Below the pieces are notes generated by a model. The model worked only from the letters and a program-made list of their open reading frames with translations. It had not been told where the DNA came from and made no database searches. Below, piece by piece: positions 60,301 through 64,000 of a DNA stretch of 64,000 nt. Location of the stretch: the NCBI RefSeq assembly GCF_000002425.4, contig NC_037258.1, positions 4,193,709-4,257,708 on the forward strand, read 5' to 3'. The translations under genes and the position numbers were made by a program. Within the stretch, counting starts at the first letter, position 1. Each line of letters opens with the position of its first letter. This DNA is from Physcomitrium patens. Taxonomy: Eukaryota > Streptophyta > Bryopsida > Funariales > Funariaceae.

Positions 60301-63078
60301 TTCCTTCCTCTAGTAAACTATAGATGGGTCGATTTCCGATCATGCGGCAGAAGACGAGAGATTACACATGCATGCATATGGTGTGAGGTATTCTATCAAA
60401 ACCTTGGTTAAGGCGGCAATTTGTACTGCAGCTTAATCCTACTTCAAGCAGGTGTAACTAGACTCAAGTTGTTGATCGTGACATCCTTCTCAGGAATCTA
60501 TGTTCGACCTCATGACTTTTGATGAAATTGAAATAGAGATAATACAGATGCTATAATTTTGAATAATGAACCCATTAAAGGAAAGCTGTAAAGCCCTAAA
60601 CGATGATCTTCAAGAATCGAACATGAGACAAGAGCCTTGACGTTAATAGGTTCAGAAAAGCTCTTCGCTGTCTTAGAGCAGTATTGGGACGCTGTGAAGT
60701 CGTAGCCAGGAAGCAACTCCAGTCCTCTCATTCAGAACCTCCCTTTTCAAAATTTCTGAAACGAATTGTAATCCAGTGAGATTGTATTTATCTATTCTAA
60801 GCAGCCACGGCGTGGCTGCTTTGAATAATGTAGGTCGGCTTCGCTTTACTCACCCTCCCGATTTCACTTATTAATTTCTATGTAAATCTGATGCATCATC
60901 TAGCACATAACAACACAATATTTAATTGTTGTCGGGGAGTAGCCGTCGATTCTAACAGCCTAAACTACTTTCGATTCTTGTGACAGCCTTAAATCTCTGA
61001 CATGTTGCGCAACGACAACTACATCAAATTTGGTAGGTTCTGCATGTAATTTCAAATAGATATTGTTCAAGAGCCTTCAATTTCCACCGCTGGCATCAGC
61101 TCCTATGCTGCTTTGGTTTGACTATGCCTTCAACTTGTCAAGCTTCGGTGCTATCTCAACCGGTTCAATGAGCCCTGAAACCACTGCCCAACCTTCTCAT
61201 CGTCGGAGTTTTTCTTAGCGTCCGGTAACGGGAACATATGCTATGTTAGAAGGGTAAGTAAATCTGAATATTATGTCGAGTGCATTTGATTGCATGTGTG
61301 GTTCAGGACGTAAGCAGAGTTGCTTCATTGTTTGGACCTCCCTTGGTAGTCGATGTTAGCAGTAACCCTGCCGTTACCTTTCATCAGTCACACCATACAT
61401 GTTGTACACTTTCTTACAAACTGGAAAATTGCTACCAGACCCCCATCCTGGCCAGAGTTTCAGAACAGGGTCTCCTTCAAGGGTGGTTGGTCAAGTGTAT
61501 CCGTGTCCTTCAAACCTAAACCAGCTTTTTCAACTGTCAAAATATGGAGTTGGGGGGGAAAATAGAATAGGACGAACACAGGATTGCCGGAAATATCATG
61601 TGAAATATGCAAATGTTTTCCACAGCAGTCAATCGGGGGAAACGAATTTCTACTGCAGTTTCAGCGCGCCCCTGTCATTCAAACGCTCACCTTCAAAGTT
61701 TAACTCTCTTCACTCATTTCAACCATCTATCGTCGCTAAATTGAGGCATATCAAGACTCGCATCTCGCATAACGCAGGAAGGTTCACGCCAGTTGTGTTC
61801 AGGAGGCATAATAATGTCACCTGAGTGTGTTCTAGAAGCAAAAACGAACGTTGTCATCTGTCGGATCGATCGGCAAACTTTGTTTCTCAAACTCTAGGCT
61901 TTCGAAAAATACTACGTCGACATGGAATAGTTAGAGTTCATCAGCTTTTGTGAGGTAAACAAAGACCTATTCGCACAAAACCTTCCACTAAGCCATACCA
62001 CAAGTAAAGACATGGCCCAGCTTCGAACTCCTTAAACTCGAAGTAATCAAGTAGAGCGCGGCATAAGATATCATCGAGAAAACCAACGCACCGTCCTCCT
62101 CAACGCTACTTGACCACACAAAATCCACAGCTCAGAGTTGCACACATATGGATACTAAATCAGGTTCAATTATTTTTTGCAAAGACTGCAGAAGAGAACG
62201 AGATACCACAGCACAGTTCCTACTTTGCCCTTCAAAACAGAGCACCTACTTCACACTTCACAACTGTTCTTCACTGCAAAAGTTATGTTTAGCTGGGGTT
62301 CGTCCACAGAGAATCGATGGGGGAGACGCGAAACCCTCCACGTGCTAGAGAAGCACTCTGGATGATGCGCGTCCGTAGTGTGGTGCTGCACATAATTCAG
62401 TAATGCAGGTCGACTAATTCACATGCTAAAGTGCCTTAATGCTGGTTATTATACGAAGCAGTTAGCTTACATGACTCTAGGTTCCTGTGTATTATTTCTC
62501 TTACACTAGCTGGGTACCAAACCTCAATGTTTAATCCAGAGAAGGTTAAACATGAGCAGTATATTTTTCGTCATTCAGATGGTTTCTGAGGAAAATTATG
62601 TTTGCATGGATTCAGAGTGGACTAGATTCTGGAGGAAATAACACTGAAACTATTTCGGCAGTTAACTGCCACTGTGCTCGGATATCTCTCACGATGATCA
62701 GATCGCCACTGTTACGCAGAGAGGTTTATAAAGAAGCGAGACTGGGAATAAAACAACCAGGTTTTATTGCAAAATCCACAGAAACCAAACCAGTACGCAT
62801 CGTGTAATAGGACCTTACAAGCTTTAATCTCCTGTGCAATTTCATGAATACCGACACTTGTGCTGAAGCAGCAGACAGAATCTTCCCCTTGTGCAAGTGC
62901 CAAATACTCCTGCCACCGAACAGACGAGACGACACAAGCTTGGCGAATCTCTGCACTTCGAACTTCAATGACATAAATTACGAGCGGCAATATTACTCTC
63001 ATCGGAATACCAAAAAGTGAAAGAAGATGCTTGTATTGAAATTCTCAAGCCCGAGTTGGGAACAGACCAAACAGACTC
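57371..63078. other. Unassigned, less AT-rich region
   Basis: About 5.7 kb whose composition resembles genic DNA in this window more than the AT-rich intergenic blocks. Open stretches exist on both strands (57378-57584, 57696-58110, 59473-59906, 61280-61824, 62110-62365, 62598-63002) but are short, overlap each other and match no family I know. The part nearest 63078 probably includes the 3' untranslated region of the SURNod19-family gene. Non-coding transcripts or decayed genes are possible. I see no tRNA or rRNA. Confidence 0.4.
60799..60821. repeat. Short perfect GC-rich hairpin
   Basis: AAGCAGCCAC and GTGGCTGCTT separated by GGC: 10-base arms (11 if the loop-closing G-C pair is counted). 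It is isolated and its role is unknown. Confidence 0.6.
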
Positions 63079-63856
63079 TCAAACAAGGCCGGTTCTGCCA
63101 GTGGCAATCTTCAAGTTGATGAGCCCCATAAGACCAGTGTGGGGTCCGTCAACCATGGAGTATTTCACAACAAACTTAAGCATCTCGTTTTTGGTGATGT
63201 AGTATGGCACCCCTGTGTCAGCTGGTGGCCAGCATGAGGTTATTCCAACTACGTAGCCAGATTCGTTTCCAACGCTATGTCCTTGGCCGTAAATGGGCAA
63301 AGATTCGCAGAGAAGAGTGCCGTCCTTGCTCCAAATGGATGCACTAATACCTGAGGCATGAAAGTGACCGACTGCAGAGATCAAGGGTCCACTTACGGGT
63401 GATCTCTGGTAGGAGACTTTAGTGTCAATACAGACTTCGTCATTGGGGTCATTAGATTCACAAGCGCCGACTTCGTACTCTAGTTGCTCCCCGAACCCAA
63501 TCTCAGTAACGTCCAAGCGCACGTTGGTGAGAGGCTGGACGCATTCGTCCCATGGTGTCCAAGACCATGTATACTGCGTAAACAAAAATAACCAAACCTT
63601 CAAAACCTCGACACGACCCCACGAAATGATTTTTCATTAGCATATCTTTGTATCATTCGTGATCAAGATTAAGAAGACAAGAGCCCACTGGTACTCAACT
63701 CTGAATCGAAGGTTCCTCGCGAGCTTCATCCCGGTCTCTCCTTGGAACTCATTCTTCACGAGACAATGAGTCTCGTCATGGCAGCAGGCAAGACCTCCGT
63801 GATATCCTTCTGGGAGGATCACAGCACCGGTTTTATTGAAATCGAACACATCGCAC
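63079..63856 (-). CDS. SURNod19-family protein, last two exons (5' part outside window)
   Basis: C-terminal part of a stress up-regulated Nod 19 (SURNod19) family protein; the biochemical role of the family is not established. The penultimate exon (63856-63700, 52 full codons after one base) reads CDVFDFNKTGAVILPEGYHG, then GLACCHDETHCLVKNEFQG. The last exon (63573-63079, 164 codons plus TGA) carries YTWSWTPWDE, a Cys-containing middle, VGHFHASGISASIW, GNESGYVVGITSCWPP and ends HTGLMGLINLKIATGRTGLV. The Cys pattern, the AVGHFHASG block and the C-terminal HTGLMGL block are what I recognise. The donor GTTGAG at 63699 was chosen because it restores a family-like junction (LRFR-YTWSW); a readthrough to the next in-frame codons is the alternative. 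Upstream exons lie beyond position 64000. Confidence 0.8.
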
Positions 63857-64000
63857 CTGCACAAAACGAAGAGCGATAGTAGAGAAAACAAGAGCTGAAG
63901 TTTTTCCCACTAATGTAATACCGGCCGCCTACGGTTTAGCTGCTGAAAATACCGGACACAACCACCGTCTAAAGCTCAACGTCCGTAATTTAGTTCCTGA
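63857..64000 (-). other. Intron of the SURNod19-family gene (partial)
   Basis: Non-coding sequence upstream of the exon at 63856. On the minus strand it ends with a T-rich tract and TTTTGTGCAG, a good 3' splice site. Confidence 0.6.

Overview
This window is from a plant nuclear genome, most likely a bryophyte and probably a moss of the Physcomitrium type. That placement is an inference. It rests on a 14-exon CHASE-domain cytokinin-receptor histidine kinase, the 3' end of a SURNod19-family gene, and intergenic DNA that is AT-rich, full of microsatellites and occupied by nested Ty3/Gypsy LTR retrotransposons. I see no bacterial genes, rRNA, tRNA or CRISPR array.

Left half (1-36130): a stack of Ty3/Gypsy elements, named here A to E. 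Family A resembles the Athila/Tat lineage: a primer site for tRNA-Asp, no chromodomain, and an extra ORF after integrase. It occurs three times: A1 (minus, 1-5324, running off the left edge), A3 (minus fragment, 9881-11552) and A2 (plus, 13676-36130, both LTRs present). B (plus, 5325-9880) is a decayed chromovirus with a degenerate chromodomain. It is interrupted by A1 and seems itself to lie inside A3. C (minus, 11553 to about 13675) is a gag-protease remnant with an initiator-Met-like primer site. D (13759-24465) is the youngest-looking element. It sits inside the 5' LTR of A2, carries three LTRs, is primed by tRNA-Trp, and its pol is nearly open. E (29049-30769) looks like a solo LTR inside A2 pol and carries degenerate telomere-like repeats.

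Middle (36131-41139): AT-rich DNA with simple repeats and no recognisable gene.

Right half: the histidine kinase is on the minus strand (coding 48199 to 41140). I could join 14 exons with consistent phase into 1101 codons plus stop, reading TM1, CHASE, TM2, HisKA, HATPase, receiver-like and receiver. Its GC-rich leader/promoter region lies at about 48200-50560. From 50561 to 57370 is AT-rich intergenic DNA. From 57371 to 63078 the DNA is less AT-rich but holds no gene I can name. The last two exons of a SURNod19-family gene (minus, 63856-63079) close the window, with its 5' part beyond the right edge.

The most notable observation is that the LTRs of D contain non-coding, partly duplicated sequence clearly related to the gag-protease linker coding region of family A. 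D also has a self-nested three-LTR structure, and family A carries an additional coiled-coil-rich ORF between integrase and the 3' LTR.
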